Of a stretch of DNA of 64,000 nucleotides, positions 1-9,920 are shown one piece after another. Source of the DNA: Maritimibacter sp. (GTDB lineage Bacteria > Pseudomonadota > Alphaproteobacteria > Rhodobacterales > Rhodobacteraceae); assembly GCA_017792445.1 (NCBI GenBank), contig CP051232.1, positions 1,488,001-1,552,000 on the forward strand, read 5' to 3'. Within the stretch, counting starts at the first letter, position 1, and the number at the start of each line of letters is the position of its first letter. A program made the translations under genes and the position numbers. The notes under the pieces were generated by a model. It was not told the DNA's origin. It was given only the letters and a program-made list of their open reading frames with translations, and did not search any database.

Positions 1-1
1 C

Positions 2-556
2 GCCGGGACGGTCGCGGGCAATCTGTGTACCGCCTCGCCTGCGGGCGACGGCGCGCCGTGCCTGATGACGCTGGACGCAGAGGTCGAATTGATGTCCGCC
101 ACCGGCACCCGCAGTCTGCCGCTGGCCGCATTCCTTACTGGCGCACGGCGCACGGCGCGTCGCGATGACGAACTGGTCTCCGCCATCCGTATTCCGGCGC
201 GGGCGGCATCGGGCGAGGGCGACTTTCTGAAACTCGGCGCGCGCCGTTATCTGGTGATCTCCATCGCGATGGCCGCAGCGCGGTTCGAGACGAAGGACGG
301 CGCGATCACGCGGGCCGCGCTGTCGGTCGGCGCGTGCAGCCCGACGGCCGTCCGACTGACGGAACTTGAGAAGGCGCTTGGAGGTGCGCCCCTTGCGACC
401 GCAGCAAAGCTTGTCTCGCCAGCCACCGTCGCGCCGCACCTGTCGCCCATCGACGACATCCGCGGCGACGCCGGATACCGCAGCGAAGCGGCGACCGAGC
501 TTGTCCGCCGGCTGATCCTTCGCTGCGCAGAAAAACGCGCGGAGGTCGCGGCATGA
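2..556 (+). CDS. Xanthine dehydrogenase-family FAD-binding subunit (5' truncated)
   Basis: The coding frame is open from the first bases of the window, so the start lies upstream and about the C-terminal 184 residues are present. The visible start reads TVAGNLCTASPAGDGAPCL, the conserved GN-x-A-SPAxD loop that contacts FAD in CoxM/XdhB-type subunits of molybdenum hydroxylases. It is followed by the usual C-terminal flavin-subunit domain. In these enzymes this subunit passes electrons from the 2Fe-2S clusters to an acceptor. The stop overlaps the next gene's start by 4 bases (ATGA), so the two are translationally coupled and are partners in one complex. The substrate cannot be told from this fragment. 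Confidence 0.9.
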   Translation, partial: AGTVAGNLCTASPAGDGAPCLMTLDAEVELMSATGTRSLPLAAFLTGARRTARRDDELVSAIRIPARAASGEGDFLKLGARRYLVISIAMAAARFETKDGAITRAALSVGACSPTAVRLTELEKALGGAPLATAAKLVSPATVAPHLSPIDDIRGDAGYRSEAATELVRRLILRCAEKRAEVAA

Positions 557-3267
557 ACCGGCCCTTCGGAACCACGACGATGCGGCTGAACGGCGCGGAG
601 ACGCCCTTTGCGGCCACGCCCGGACGGCGCCTTTCCGAAGTGCTGCGCGAGGATCTGCGGCAGTTCGGAACCAAGATCGGCTGCGATGCGGGCGATTGCG
701 GGGCCTGTACCGTTCTGCTGAACGGCGACCCGGTCTGCGCCTGCCTGACTCCCGCGATCCGCGCCGACGGGGCCGAAGTGACGACCGTAGAGGGGGTGCA
801 GCATATCGTGCCGATGCTGCAGCAATCCTTCCTGCGGCATGGCGCTGCTCAGTGCGGCATTTGCACCCCCGGCATGCTGACCGCCGCTGCAGCATTGCTG
901 CAGAAAAATGCCGCGCCCAGCCGCCGCGAGGTCGAAGATGCTCTGGGCGGCGTGCTGTGTCGCTGCACCGGCTATGCCAAGATCATCGACGCGGTCTGCG
1001 ACCTGTCCGGCATCTCTGAACCCGGACGGCCGGACGCCGGCGCGGCAGTGGGCGCGCGGTTGGAACGGCTGGATGGCGGGCCGAAGGTTGCGGGGACCGA
1101 GGTCTATGGCGCGGACCTTGTTCTGCCCGACACGCTGGAGGTTCGCGCGATCCGTTCGCCGCATCATGCTGCGGCCTTCACGCTTGGCGATGCCGCGGCA
1201 TGGGCCGCTACCGCGCCCGGCGCTGTCGAGGTCTTCACAGCCGCCGACATCCCCGGACCGAACCTGTTCGGAACGATCCCGGATTTCGTCGATCAACCTG
1301 TGCTGGCCGAGGCGTTCGTGCGCCAGCGTGGCGAAGCCGTGGCGATCGTCGTCGGCGAGACCGCCGTGCTGGATGCGCTCGACTTCTCGCGCTTCCCGGT
1401 CGACTGGACCCCGACGCCCGCCGTCACCGATCTGGAATCCGCGCCGCCCAAAGACCTGCACCCGAACCGCCCCGGCAACCTGATGATCCGGGGCCTTGTC
1501 CGATGCGGCGACGCCGAAGCGGTGCTGGACACGTCAGCCTTCACCGCCGAGGCACAGGTGGACACCAGCTTTGTCGAGCACGCCTATATCGAGCCCGAGG
1601 CGGGCATCGCATGGATGGACGGCGATACGCTGGTGATCCGCGCCTGCACGCAGGCCCCGGTGATGGACCGCGACGAGACGGCGAAGGTGCTGGGCCTGCC
1701 GCTGGACAGGGTCCGCGTTCAACCCGCAGCGACCGGTGGCGGGTTCGGTGCGAAGCTCGACGTGTCGCTACAGCCGCTGATCGGTCTTGCTGCGCTGAAG
1801 ACCGGGCGGCCCTGCCGCATGGTGTACACCCGCAGCGAAAGCATGGCGTCGACGACCAAGCGGCACCCCGCGAAGATGACCGGCCGCGCCGGATGCGATG
1901 CGGAAGGCCGGGTGACGGGCATGACATTCGACGGCGACTTCAACACCGGCGCTTATGCCAGCTGGGGTCCGACCGTCGCGGTGCGCGTGCCGGTTCATGC
2001 CTCTGGCCCCTACCGCACGCCCCACTATCACGCAGAGGCGCGGGCGATGCACACGAATGGCCCCGCCGCAGGCGCGTTCCGCGGCTTTGGCGTGCCGCAG
2101 GCGGCGGTGGTGCAAGAGACGCTGTACGACGACCTCGCGATTGCCGCCGGAATTGACCGGCTGGAGTTTCGTATCATCAACGCGCTGCGCGACGGCGACA
2201 CCACCGTCTGCGGCCAGACACCCGACGGCATCGGCATTGCCGAATGTCTCGAAGCCCTGCGGCCCGCATGGCAGGCCGCGCTGGCGTATGCAGACACCTC
2301 GGACCCGCGCAGGCTGCGCGGCGTTGGTGTCGCGTCCTGCTGGTACGGCTGCGGCAACACCGGGCTGCCCAACCCCTCGACCATCCGCGCCGGGATAAAT
2401 TCGGACGGGGCGCTGGTGCTGCACCAAGGTGCTGCGGACATCGGCCAGGGCTCGAACACCGTGATCGCACAGATCTTCGCGGACGCGGTCGGACTGCCGG
2501 TCGGGCACGTTGCGCTGGTCGATGGCGACACCGCGCTGACGCCCGACTGCGGCAAGACCTCGGCCTCGCGGCAGACCTTCGTGACCGGAAATGCTGCGCT
2601 GCGGGCGGGACGGATGCTGCGAAGCGAGATCCTGTCGCTGACCAACGCCGGGGCCGCGGCGAAGCTGTCGCTGGAAGGCGGCGCGCTGACGGTCAGCGAC
2701 GGGCGTGCGATCCGGACCATCCACCTTGCCGACCTGCCCGCGAACCCGCTGGGCTATGTCCTGTCTGCCGAGGAAACCTATGACCCGCCGACCCGGCCGC
2801 TGGACGAAAACGGACAGGGCGAGCCCTATGCCGTCTACGGCTACGGCGCGCAGGTGGCAGAGGTCGAGGTGGACGCGACGCTGGGCACGGTGCGCGTTTT
2901 ACGGATGACAGCCGCGCACGACCTTGGTCGCGTGGTGAACCCGCTGCTGGCCGAAGGGCAGGTCGAGGGAGGCATCGCGCAGGGCCTTGGTATGGCACTG
3001 ATGGAGGAATACATCCCCGGCCGCACCGAGAACCTGCACGACTACCTGATCCCGACAACCGGCGACATGCCGGAGATCCGCTCGATCTTCATCGAGAAGC
3101 CGGATCCCGAGGGGCCGCTTGGGGCAAAGGGGCTTGGCGAACACGTGCTGATCCCCACCGCCCCCGCAATCCTGAACGCGATCCGCCACGCCAGCGGCGC
3201 GCGGATCACGCGGCTTCCGGCGCTGCCGCATCGGGTGCGCGCGGCGATCCGGGAGGCGGGCCGATGA
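553..3267 (+). CDS. Molybdenum hydroxylase: 2Fe-2S subunit fused to molybdopterin-binding subunit
   Basis: 904 residues. Residues 1-155 are a complete CoxS-type two-cluster domain: plant-type 2Fe-2S cysteines C44, C49, C52, C64, then the second cluster C101, C104, C136, C138. From about residue 165 the protein is a CoxL/XdhB-type molybdopterin subunit, with the GGGFGAK and GAFRGFG cofactor loops and a late GAKGLGE segment carrying the presumed catalytic Glu. The two parts are usually separate genes (about 160 and 770 residues); here they are one chain with a short linker. Together with the upstream FAD subunit this makes a full oxidoreductase that hydroxylates an aromatic heterocycle or aldehyde. 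The neighbouring hydroxynicotinate-reductase-like gene suggests an N-heterocycle, which is inference. Confidence 0.92.
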   Translation: MNRPFGTTTMRLNGAETPFAATPGRRLSEVLREDLRQFGTKIGCDAGDCGACTVLLNGDPVCACLTPAIRADGAEVTTVEGVQHIVPMLQQSFLRHGAAQCGICTPGMLTAAAALLQKNAAPSRREVEDALGGVLCRCTGYAKIIDAVCDLSGISEPGRPDAGAAVGARLERLDGGPKVAGTEVYGADLVLPDTLEVRAIRSPHHAAAFTLGDAAAWAATAPGAVEVFTAADIPGPNLFGTIPDFVDQPVLAEAFVRQRGEAVAIVVGETAVLDALDFSRFPVDWTPTPAVTDLESAPPKDLHPNRPGNLMIRGLVRCGDAEAVLDTSAFTAEAQVDTSFVEHAYIEPEAGIAWMDGDTLVIRACTQAPVMDRDETAKVLGLPLDRVRVQPAATGGGFGAKLDVSLQPLIGLAALKTGRPCRMVYTRSESMASTTKRHPAKMTGRAGCDAEGRVTGMTFDGDFNTGAYASWGPTVAVRVPVHASGPYRTPHYHAEARAMHTNGPAAGAFRGFGVPQAAVVQETLYDDLAIAAGIDRLEFRIINALRDGDTTVCGQTPDGIGIAECLEALRPAWQAALAYADTSDPRRLRGVGVASCWYGCGNTGLPNPSTIRAGINSDGALVLHQGAADIGQGSNTVIAQIFADAVGLPVGHVALVDGDTALTPDCGKTSASRQTFVTGNAALRAGRMLRSEILSLTNAGAAAKLSLEGGALTVSDGRAIRTIHLADLPANPLGYVLSAEETYDPPTRPLDENGQGEPYAVYGYGAQVAEVEVDATLGTVRVLRMTAAHDLGRVVNPLLAEGQVEGGIAQGLGMALMEEYIPGRTENLHDYLIPTTGDMPEIRSIFIEKPDPEGPLGAKGLGEHVLIPTAPAILNAIRHASGARITRLPALPHRVRAAIREAGR

Positions 3268-3294
3268 TACCGGACCTTATCAAAGCAACGCCCG

Positions 3295-3342
3295 CCCGGC
3301 GGCACCGCCGGGTAGCCCCCGACCGCCCCCCCGGGCGGGGGC
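3295..3342. other. GC-rich intercistronic hairpins
   Basis: The 124-base gap between the Mo-hydroxylase and the next gene holds a perfect 8-bp stem with a 2-base loop (3295-3302 with 3305-3312). It is followed by a second stem pairing 3315-3320 with 3337-3342 around a C/G-rich centre. No U-tract follows, so this is not a standard intrinsic terminator. It could stabilise the upstream message 3' end or attenuate the downstream genes. No Shine-Dalgarno is obvious before the next ATG. Confidence 0.6.
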
Positions 3343-3391
3343 TTCACCCCCACCCGCGGCCGGGGGCTGCCCTATTCCCCTCACTCGCCAC

Positions 3392-4861
3392 ATGACCACC
3401 CGCGCCGATACCTCGACCGGCGAGACGCCACGCACCAAACCGGACAAGATCCGCTGCGATGCGTGCCCGGTGATGTGCTATATCGCCGAGGGCCGCGCCG
3501 GGGCCTGCGACCGTTATGCCAACGAGAACGGGCGGATCATTCGCTGCGATCCGCTGACGATCCTCGACAGCCGGCTTGCCGCCGGAGAAGACCTTGTCCC
3601 CTTCCTCGCCCGCGACTGGGACGGCACCATCGCCCCCGACGCCGAGTTGTTCCCCACGGCCATCGGCGCAGGCACGACCTATCCGGACTACAAGCCCGCG
3701 CCGTTCCTTGTGTCGCGCCAGATCGATGGCGCCGATTTCGTCACCGTCGTGACCGAGGCGATCTTCAGCTATTGCGGCGTGAAGGTGAAGATCGACACCG
3801 ACCGACACCTTGGCCCCGAAGCCGCCGCCGTCCGCGCCGGGGGCGAGGTCATCGGCCATGTCACCACCGCCGAATACGGCAGCCAGATGCTGTCCCTTGG
3901 CGGTGTCGACCACCTGACCGGCGGGTCGAAATCCGAAGGCCGTGCGACCTGCGAGGCGATGCTGGCGCTGTGCAATGGCGAGGCGGTGACGCTAAGCGTC
4001 GACACCGGGGCCGAGGTTGTCGTGCAGGCCGGACAACCGCCCATCGTCGACGGCCAGCGCGAAGAGCGGATGCGCGTCGGCTGCGGCTCCGCGACCATCG
4101 GCATGTTCGCCGACCAGTGGCAGGGGCTGGTGGACGAGGTGGTCGTCGTCGACGATCACATCACCGGCGTCGTCAGCGAGCATCAGGCGGGCAAGGTGAT
4201 CGATTGGCCCGACACGGGCATCCGCATCAAGGGCCGCAGGTCCACGCCCGGCCGGTATTTCCAGGTGGCCGAGCCGGGGTTGGGCTGGGGCGGCACCGAT
4301 ATCGAGAACCCGCTGACCATTCTTGGTCCGTGGCGTCCGGAGAAGGGCGCGCGGCCGGGTCTGACTCTTCTGATGGTGTCCACCACGGGCGAACAGTACG
4401 GCTATTACGTGTTGAACGACGATCTCATCCCAGAGCCCGCGCCATTGCCAGCCGCGCTGAAGCCGACGGTCGATCTGATCGAAGAGAACTGCGAACCCGC
4501 ACTGTGCACCGTGATGTTCATGGGCGGCGCGGGCGGGTCCTTGCGCGCCGGGGTGACGCGCAATCCGGTGCAACTGACGCGCTCGGTGCAGGCGCTGAAG
4601 ACCACAGTCACCAGTGGCGGCGCTCCGGTCTATGTCTGGCCGGGTGGCGGCATCACGATGATGGTCGACGTCACGACGCTGCCCGCGCGGGCCTTCGGTT
4701 CGGTTCCGACGCCTGCGTTGGTCGCGCCGCTGGAGTTCACGCTGCGCCGCGACGACTATGCCGCGATGGGCGGGCACGAGGCGTCGATCCGAAGTCTCGA
4801 AGACATCCTTGCCACCGGTGGCGAATACGGCGCGGCGACGAAAGGCACGGGTCGCCCCTGA
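3392..4861 (+). CDS. 6-hydroxynicotinate reductase-like iron-sulfur protein
   Basis: 489 residues. The N-terminus has a cysteine cluster C22-x2-C25-x3-C29 with C39 and C52, typical of a small Fe-S domain, followed by a long domain with many Gly-rich turns. I recognise this as the family annotated 6-hydroxynicotinate reductase, after the Fe-S flavoprotein of nicotinate fermentation in Eubacterium barkeri, which reduces the pyridine ring of 6-hydroxynicotinate. In aerobic roseobacters the actual substrate is not known to me, so the name is a family label. It follows a molybdenum hydroxylase and shares the TGATG overlap with the next gene, which supports a hydroxylate-then-reduce N-heterocycle module. 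Confidence 0.7.
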   Translation: MTTRADTSTGETPRTKPDKIRCDACPVMCYIAEGRAGACDRYANENGRIIRCDPLTILDSRLAAGEDLVPFLARDWDGTIAPDAELFPTAIGAGTTYPDYKPAPFLVSRQIDGADFVTVVTEAIFSYCGVKVKIDTDRHLGPEAAAVRAGGEVIGHVTTAEYGSQMLSLGGVDHLTGGSKSEGRATCEAMLALCNGEAVTLSVDTGAEVVVQAGQPPIVDGQREERMRVGCGSATIGMFADQWQGLVDEVVVVDDHITGVVSEHQAGKVIDWPDTGIRIKGRRSTPGRYFQVAEPGLGWGGTDIENPLTILGPWRPEKGARPGLTLLMVSTTGEQYGYYVLNDDLIPEPAPLPAALKPTVDLIEENCEPALCTVMFMGGAGGSLRAGVTRNPVQLTRSVQALKTTVTSGGAPVYVWPGGGITMMVDVTTLPARAFGSVPTPALVAPLEFTLRRDDYAAMGGHEASIRSLEDILATGGEYGAATKGTGRP

Positions 4862-5691
4862 TGGAACGCGCGTCCGCTGCGATGCTGCCCGACGGGCGGC
4901 TGCACCTGCATCATGGCCCCATCGACATCATCGCCGACGCCTCTGGCCCAGCGCGCGACGAGGCGCTTCGCTGCGCAGCGAACCGGTTCGACGGGGTGCT
5001 GGAGGATCTGGCCTCGGAACTGCCGATGCTGCGGACGCCCGTCACGGAAAAGCCCCGCATCGAAGGCCCCATCGCCCGACGTATGCTTGCCGCCACCGCC
5101 CCTTTCGCACCGCTGTTCGTCACCCCCATGGCCGCCGTCGCTGGCTCGGTCGCCGACGAGATCGTGGCGGCCTTGGCGATCGACGGCGTGACGAAGGCGC
5201 ATGCCAACAACGGCGGCGACATCGCGTTCCATCTGACCGAGGGCGAAAGCGCGAGCGCCGTTCTGGCGGGTCCGGTCCCGGCGACGATCGACCTGCCGTT
5301 CGAGGGTCCGGTGCGGGGGCTGGCGACCTCTGGCTGGCGGGGGCGCAGCCACTCGCTTGGCATCGCGGACAGCGTGACCGTTCTTGCCGCCAGCGCAGCG
5401 CAGGCCGACGCCGCGGCGACGCTGATCGCGAATGCCGTCGACCTTCCCGGGCATCCCGGCATTCTGCGCACCCCGGCGGACGCGCTGTCGCCCGACAGTG
5501 ACCTTGGTCCGCGCCCGGTGACGGTGGATGTCCTGCCCCTGACCGACGCCGAACGCGCCATGGCGTTAAGCCGTGGCGTCGCCGTCGCCGAAAGCTACCG
5601 CGCGCGCGGCCTGATCGTCGCCGCGCTATTGGTGCTCGGGGGCGACACACGGGCCACCGGCGCGCTTTTCCCCGTGGCAGAATCGCGCTGA
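4861..5691 (+). CDS. UPF0280 / ApbE-like family protein
   Basis: 276 residues, starting at the ATG that overlaps the preceding stop by one base. It contains NNGGDIA and [15 protein letters not shown], the signatures of the UPF0280 family, a relative of ApbE flavin transferases. ApbE covalently attaches FMN to target proteins. Whether UPF0280 proteins do this is not established, but pairing with a probable flavo-Fe-S reductase makes a cofactor-related role attractive. The end is near a Pro/Val-rich C-terminus, and the short gap to mutL has no terminator. Assignment to the family is firm; function is inferred from neighbours only. Confidence 0.8.
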   Translation: MERASAAMLPDGRLHLHHGPIDIIADASGPARDEALRCAANRFDGVLEDLASELPMLRTPVTEKPRIEGPIARRMLAATAPFAPLFVTPMAAVAGSVADEIVAALAIDGVTKAHANNGGDIAFHLTEGESASAVLAGPVPATIDLPFEGPVRGLATSGWRGRSHSLGIADSVTVLAASAAQADAAATLIANAVDLPGHPGILRTPADALSPDSDLGPRPVTVDVLPLTDAERAMALSRGVAVAESYRARGLIVAALLVLGGDTRATGALFPVAESR

Positions 5692-5711
5692 GCCATGCTA
5701 TCCCTTGTGGC

Positions 5712-7613
5712 ATGTCCAGCGCACACCCCAAGATAGACCCGGCGGAAACCGTCCGCAGCCCGATCCGTCAGCTTGACGAGGCGGCCATCAACCGCATCGC
5801 GGCGGGCGAAGTCGTGGAACGTCCGGCCTCGGCTGTGAAGGAACTGGTCGAGAACGCGCTGGACGCAGGCGCAAGCCGGATCGACGTCGCCATAGCCGAT
5901 GGCGGCAAGACGCTGATCCGCGTCACCGACGACGGGCACGGAATCCCCGCGGACGAACTGCCGCTGGCCCTGTCGCGGCATGCCACGTCGAAGATCGACG
6001 GAAGCGACCTGCTGAACATCCACAGCTTCGGGTTCCGGGGCGAGGCGCTGCCCTCGCTTGGCGCGGTCGGACGGCTGACTATCACCTCGCGTTCGGGATC
6101 CGAGGCCGCGACCATCGCGGTATCCGGCAGCCGTCTGGACCCGGTGAAGCCCGCCGCGCTGAACCGGGGCACCGTGGTCGAGCTGCGCGACATCTTCTTC
6201 GCCACGCCCGCCCGTCTGAAGTTCATGCGCAGCGACCGCGCCGAAAGCCAGGCAGTAAGCGACGTCATCAAGCGGCTGGCGATGGCCGAGCCATACGTCG
6301 GCTTCACCCTGCGCGACGTGAGCGGCGGCGGCGAGGGCCGCACCACCTTCCGCGCCGATCCGGAAACCGGAGATCTGTTCGACGCGCTGCACGGTCGGCT
6401 TGGCCGCATCCTTGGCGCCGAGTTCGCCGAGAACGCGCTGCGCATCGGCGCCGACCGGAGCGGGCTGGCGCTGTCGGGATATGCCGCGCTGCCGACCTAT
6501 TCACGCGGGTCCGCCGTGGCGCAGTATCTGTTCGTCAACGGACGCCCGGTGCGGGACAAGATGCTGCTGGGCGCGCTACGGGCTGCCTATTCCGATTACC
6601 TCTCGCGCGACCGGCACCCGGCGGCGGTGCTGTTCATCGAATGCGATCCGCACCTTGTCGATGTGAACGTCCACCCCGCGAAATCCGAGGTGCGGTTCCG
6701 CGAACCCGGCATGGCGCGCGGGCTGATCGTGTCGGGCCTGCGTCATGCGCTGGCAGAGGCCGGGCACCGCGCCTCGACCACCGTGGCGGGCGCGACGCTG
6801 GGCGCGATGCGGCCCGAGCCGGCGGAAGGGTCGGAACCCCGCATCTATCAGATGGATCGCGCGCGCGGCTACGCTGCGCCGCAATACGCCTCGTCCCGTG
6901 CATTGGCAGAAGCGCGGTCGTGGCAGGCTCCGCCCGCCCCGCCGCCCCAGTACGGCTTCGCGGAAACCGAGGCGCGACAGGCGCGGGTCGACCCCGTGAT
7001 CGAAGATGACGCGCCCGAGACCGCACCGGCGCATCTGCCGTTGGGCGCGGCGCGGGGTCAGGTTCACCAGAACTACATCATCGCCCAGACCGATGACGGC
7101 ATGGTCATCGTCGACCAGCACGCGGCGCATGAACGGCTGGTCTACGAAAAGTTGAAACGCCAGATGGCGGAGAACGGCGTCGCCGCGCAGGCGCTTCTGA
7201 TCCCCGAAGTGGTCGAATTGTCGGACGGCGACGCCGCGGCCCTTCTCGACATGGCCGATGACCTGCAACGGCTGGGCCTGACCATCGAACCTTTCGGCGC
7301 CGGTGCCGTGGCGGTGCGCGAAACGCCCGCGATCCTTGGGCAGGTCGACGCGGCCGCCATGCTGCGCGACATCGTCGACGAGCTTGCCGACATGGGCGAC
7401 AGCCAGACCGTGAAGGACCGGATCGAGGCGGTGCTGTCCCGCGTCGCCTGTCACGGCTCGGTCCGCTCGGGCCGCCGGATGACCGGCGACGAGATGAACG
7501 CCCTGCTGCGCGAGATGGAAGCGACGCCGCATTCCGGTCAGTGCAACCACGGGCGTCCGACCTACGTGGAACTGAAGCTGTCCGACATCGAACGGCTGTT
7601 CGGGCGGACATGA
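5712..7613 (+). CDS. mutL: DNA mismatch repair protein MutL, endonuclease type
   Basis: 633 residues. The N-terminal GHKL ATPase carries the usual motifs ([35 protein letters not shown]). The middle is a Pro/Ala-rich linker. The C-terminal dimerisation domain contains [12 protein letters not shown] from about residue 468. This fits the DQHA-x2-E-x4-E metal-binding motif of MutL proteins that nick DNA themselves, which Escherichia coli MutL lacks. ACHGSVRSG and CNHGRP near the end are the accompanying C-terminal motifs. Mismatch repair here is therefore expected to be MutH- and Dam-independent. The stop overlaps the rmuC start (ATGA), so the two are coupled. Confidence 0.97.
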   Translation: MSSAHPKIDPAETVRSPIRQLDEAAINRIAAGEVVERPASAVKELVENALDAGASRIDVAIADGGKTLIRVTDDGHGIPADELPLALSRHATSKIDGSDLLNIHSFGFRGEALPSLGAVGRLTITSRSGSEAATIAVSGSRLDPVKPAALNRGTVVELRDIFFATPARLKFMRSDRAESQAVSDVIKRLAMAEPYVGFTLRDVSGGGEGRTTFRADPETGDLFDALHGRLGRILGAEFAENALRIGADRSGLALSGYAALPTYSRGSAVAQYLFVNGRPVRDKMLLGALRAAYSDYLSRDRHPAAVLFIECDPHLVDVNVHPAKSEVRFREPGMARGLIVSGLRHALAEAGHRASTTVAGATLGAMRPEPAEGSEPRIYQMDRARGYAAPQYASSRALAEARSWQAPPAPPPQYGFAETEARQARVDPVIEDDAPETAPAHLPLGAARGQVHQNYIIAQTDDGMVIVDQHAAHERLVYEKLKRQMAENGVAAQALLIPEVVELSDGDAAALLDMADDLQRLGLTIEPFGAGAVAVRETPAILGQVDAAAMLRDIVDELADMGDSQTVKDRIEAVLSRVACHGSVRSGRRMTGDEMNALLREMEATPHSGQCNHGRPTYVELKLSDIERLFGRT

Positions 7614-8779
7614 TCGAGATCGGCGGCGTCGCCTATTCGCTGGAAGACCCGATTGTTTGGGCCGCGCTTGGCGGCGGCGCATTTCTTCTGTTGCTGGTTC
7701 TGCTGCTGATGGTCTCGATCCGCCGCGCTGGCCGCTCTGCGGCGGCGGCCGAAAAGGTGTCGGCCCATATGGCGGGCCTTGGCCAGCGGGTGCAGATGTT
7801 GTCGGACGGGCAACAGCAACTGTTCGGCGGGCTGAACTCGGTCTCGGAAGCGCAGGCGATGCAACAGGCGCAAACGCTGCAGTTGATGGAACAGCGGCTG
7901 GCCGAGGTCAGCCGGGTGACGGGCGAGGCGCTGCAAGGGTCGGCCACACGCACGGCCCGGTCGCTGGGTGCATTGCAAGAGCGGCTGGAAGCGATCGACA
8001 AGGCGCAGGAGAACATCACGCGCCTGTCGGGCGACGTGCTGTCTTTGCAGGACATCCTGTCGAACAAGCAGACGCGCGGGGCGTTCGGGGAAATCCAGCT
8101 GAACGATATCGTCGGCAAGGCGCTGCCCTCGGACAGCTATACGCTGCAGGCCACGCTGTCGAATGGACGGCGGGCGGATTGCCTGATCCACCTGCCGGAA
8201 CCGCCCGGCCCCATCGTGATCGACGCCAAGTTTCCGCTGGAAGCCTACGAGCGCTTGCGTGCCGCCGAGGACAAGGCGGCGCTGGCCGAGGCGCAGCGAC
8301 AGATGCGCACCGCCGTCCGGGCGCACCTGCGGGCAATCTCGGAGAAATACATCCTCGACGGCGAGACGGCGGATGGTGCGCTGATGTTCCTGCCGTCCGA
8401 GGCGGTCTATGCCGAGTTGCACGCGAACTACCCCGAACTGGTGCGCGAGGGGTTCGACGCGCGGGTTTGGATCGTGTCGCCGACCACCTGCATGGCCACG
8501 CTGAACACGATGCGCGCGATCCTCAAGGACGCGCGGATGCGGGCGCAGGCCGGGGCGATCCGGCAGACGCTTCGGCTGCTGCACCGCGACGTGGAACTGG
8601 TGCTGCAACGCGCCGGCAAGCTAGAGACCCACTTCCGGCAGGCCCGCGAGGATGTCGAGGGGATCGGCACCGCCGCCGAGCGGGCGGGCAAGCGGGCGGC
8701 GAAGCTGGACAACTTCGACTTCGAAGAGCTGGAACCGGACCGCGACCGCGCGGTGGTGCCTCTGCCGCGGCAGGGCTAG
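7610..8779 (+). CDS. rmuC: DNA recombination protein RmuC
   Basis: 389 residues from the ATG that overlaps the mutL stop; longer in-frame readings upstream run inside mutL and lack family similarity. There is one N-terminal membrane segment (about residues 10-32), then a coiled-coil rich in Gln, Glu and Leu (about 45-150). The RmuC domain follows, with [10 protein letters not shown] and [12 protein letters not shown], the latter resembling a PD-(D/E)xK nuclease core. RmuC limits inversions and rearrangements at repeats in E. coli. Coupling to mutL fits a genome-stability pair. Its stop overlaps the convergent gene on the other strand by three bases. Confidence 0.94.
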   Translation: MIEIGGVAYSLEDPIVWAALGGGAFLLLLVLLLMVSIRRAGRSAAAAEKVSAHMAGLGQRVQMLSDGQQQLFGGLNSVSEAQAMQQAQTLQLMEQRLAEVSRVTGEALQGSATRTARSLGALQERLEAIDKAQENITRLSGDVLSLQDILSNKQTRGAFGEIQLNDIVGKALPSDSYTLQATLSNGRRADCLIHLPEPPGPIVIDAKFPLEAYERLRAAEDKAALAEAQRQMRTAVRAHLRAISEKYILDGETADGALMFLPSEAVYAELHANYPELVREGFDARVWIVSPTTCMATLNTMRAILKDARMRAQAGAIRQTLRLLHRDVELVLQRAGKLETHFRQAREDVEGIGTAAERAGKRAAKLDNFDFEELEPDRDRAVVPLPRQG

Positions 8780-9849
8780 GGCGTAAGGTCCAGCCGGATA
8801 TCCGACGCAGTCGCGAACGGCGCGCCCTTGAGCACTGCAACACGCGTACCGTTCAGCGACACTTCGGCGTCCTGCCCCTCATCGGATGGCGTCACCTTCA
8901 CCAAGGGCGGACCGTCCAGCGCCCAGCCTTCCCCGACCTGCACGCGCAGCAGTTCTTCCCCCGGGCTGAAGCTTGTAACCTCGGCCGGTGCGGCGGCGGA
9001 CCCGTCCAGCCAGCCGCTTTCGGCGTCTGGATCGACCGGGTCAATTACATCGCCCGATCCCGCCGGCCCGGGAACGTCGGGCGTTTCAGGGTCGACCGGG
9101 TCCAGCACCGGGCCCGTCACCTCGGGCCCCGGCGTGTCGGGCGCATCGGGGTCCACGGGGTCAAGCGGGTCCGAGGCAGTGTCAGGATCATCGGCGATGT
9201 CCGGATCGACGGGGTCGATAACCGGGCCGTCGACCTCTGGGCCGGGTGTGTCCGGCGTGTCCGGGTCAACCGGGTCGGTCACATCCGCCTCGCCGTCCGG
9301 GCCAGGGGCGTCCGGGGTGTCCGGGTCGGTCGGATCAAGGACGCCGTCGCCAAGGATCTCGGCCGCGTCCCCGAGGCTGACCTGGTAGGGATCGTCGCCC
9401 GACCCGTCCGAGACGGAAAGGAATATGTCCTCAACCGGGACGTCCTGAAGCCCGGGGAAATCCAGCGTCATGACCTCGTCGTCGTCGAAGGCGATGGAAA
9501 GCCTGGCCCCGTCGGGCAGGCTTGCGGTGTCGAAGAACAGGTCGTCGCCGACATCCGTCATGTCCAGCAGGATGCTGTCCTCACCCGGCCGGAAATCCGG
9601 GAAGGCATGCGCGCCCGCGCCCGGCAGCACCGCGTGACGCGTGCCGCCAGCGAAGTCGTCTTCGGCGTCACTGGCCACCTCGTCCAGCGGGGTGTCTTCC
9701 GTTCCGTTCGGGGTATCTGGGTCCGGGTCCCGTTCAGGGGAATTCCCCCCGCCGAACCCGGTTTCAAGGATGGGCATCGCTGCGAACGGCAGCAGCCCGA
9801 GCAAAAGCAAAGCGGCAAGCAAAATCCCACCTCCGGCCGTGTCCCCCAC
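8776..9849 (-). CDS. Membrane-anchored acidic Asp-Pro repeat protein
   Basis: 357 residues from a GTG start. It has an N-terminal hydrophobic helix (about 8-27), then a very acidic chain. Residues about 85-160 and the C-terminal 70 each read as a small beta-domain with an opening F-x-PGED/E and a closing V-x-LNG/DG..VA.L.G...DI.L pattern. Between them lie about six imperfect units built on LDPVDPDTPDTPGPEV, 18-20 residues each. The overall charge and repeats suggest an extracytoplasmic, possibly Ca2+-binding, protein; function is unknown. The C-terminal domain resembles that of the next gene upstream on this strand, so the two look like relatives in one operon. Confidence 0.75.
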   Translation of the reverse strand: MGDTAGGGILLAALLLLGLLPFAAMPILETGFGGGNSPERDPDPDTPNGTEDTPLDEVASDAEDDFAGGTRHAVLPGAGAHAFPDFRPGEDSILLDMTDVGDDLFFDTASLPDGARLSIAFDDDEVMTLDFPGLQDVPVEDIFLSVSDGSGDDPYQVSLGDAAEILGDGVLDPTDPDTPDAPGPDGEADVTDPVDPDTPDTPGPEVDGPVIDPVDPDIADDPDTASDPLDPVDPDAPDTPGPEVTGPVLDPVDPETPDVPGPAGSGDVIDPVDPDAESGWLDGSAAAPAEVTSFSPGEELLRVQVGEGWALDGPPLVKVTPSDEGQDAEVSLNGTRVAVLKGAPFATASDIRLDLTP

Positions 9850-9920
9850 GTGCGTTGTAAGGACCAGACCTGAAGGAAGAGTCGCAATTACCTTTTGGGT
9901 TTGAAGTTAACGGCCCGCGA

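Noticed and set aside
9000-9330. Short direct repeats that could pass for a CRISPR-like array
   Set aside because: The period is coding (Asp-Pro units of 18-20 codons in the acidic protein), the units vary, and there are no unique spacers or cas genes.
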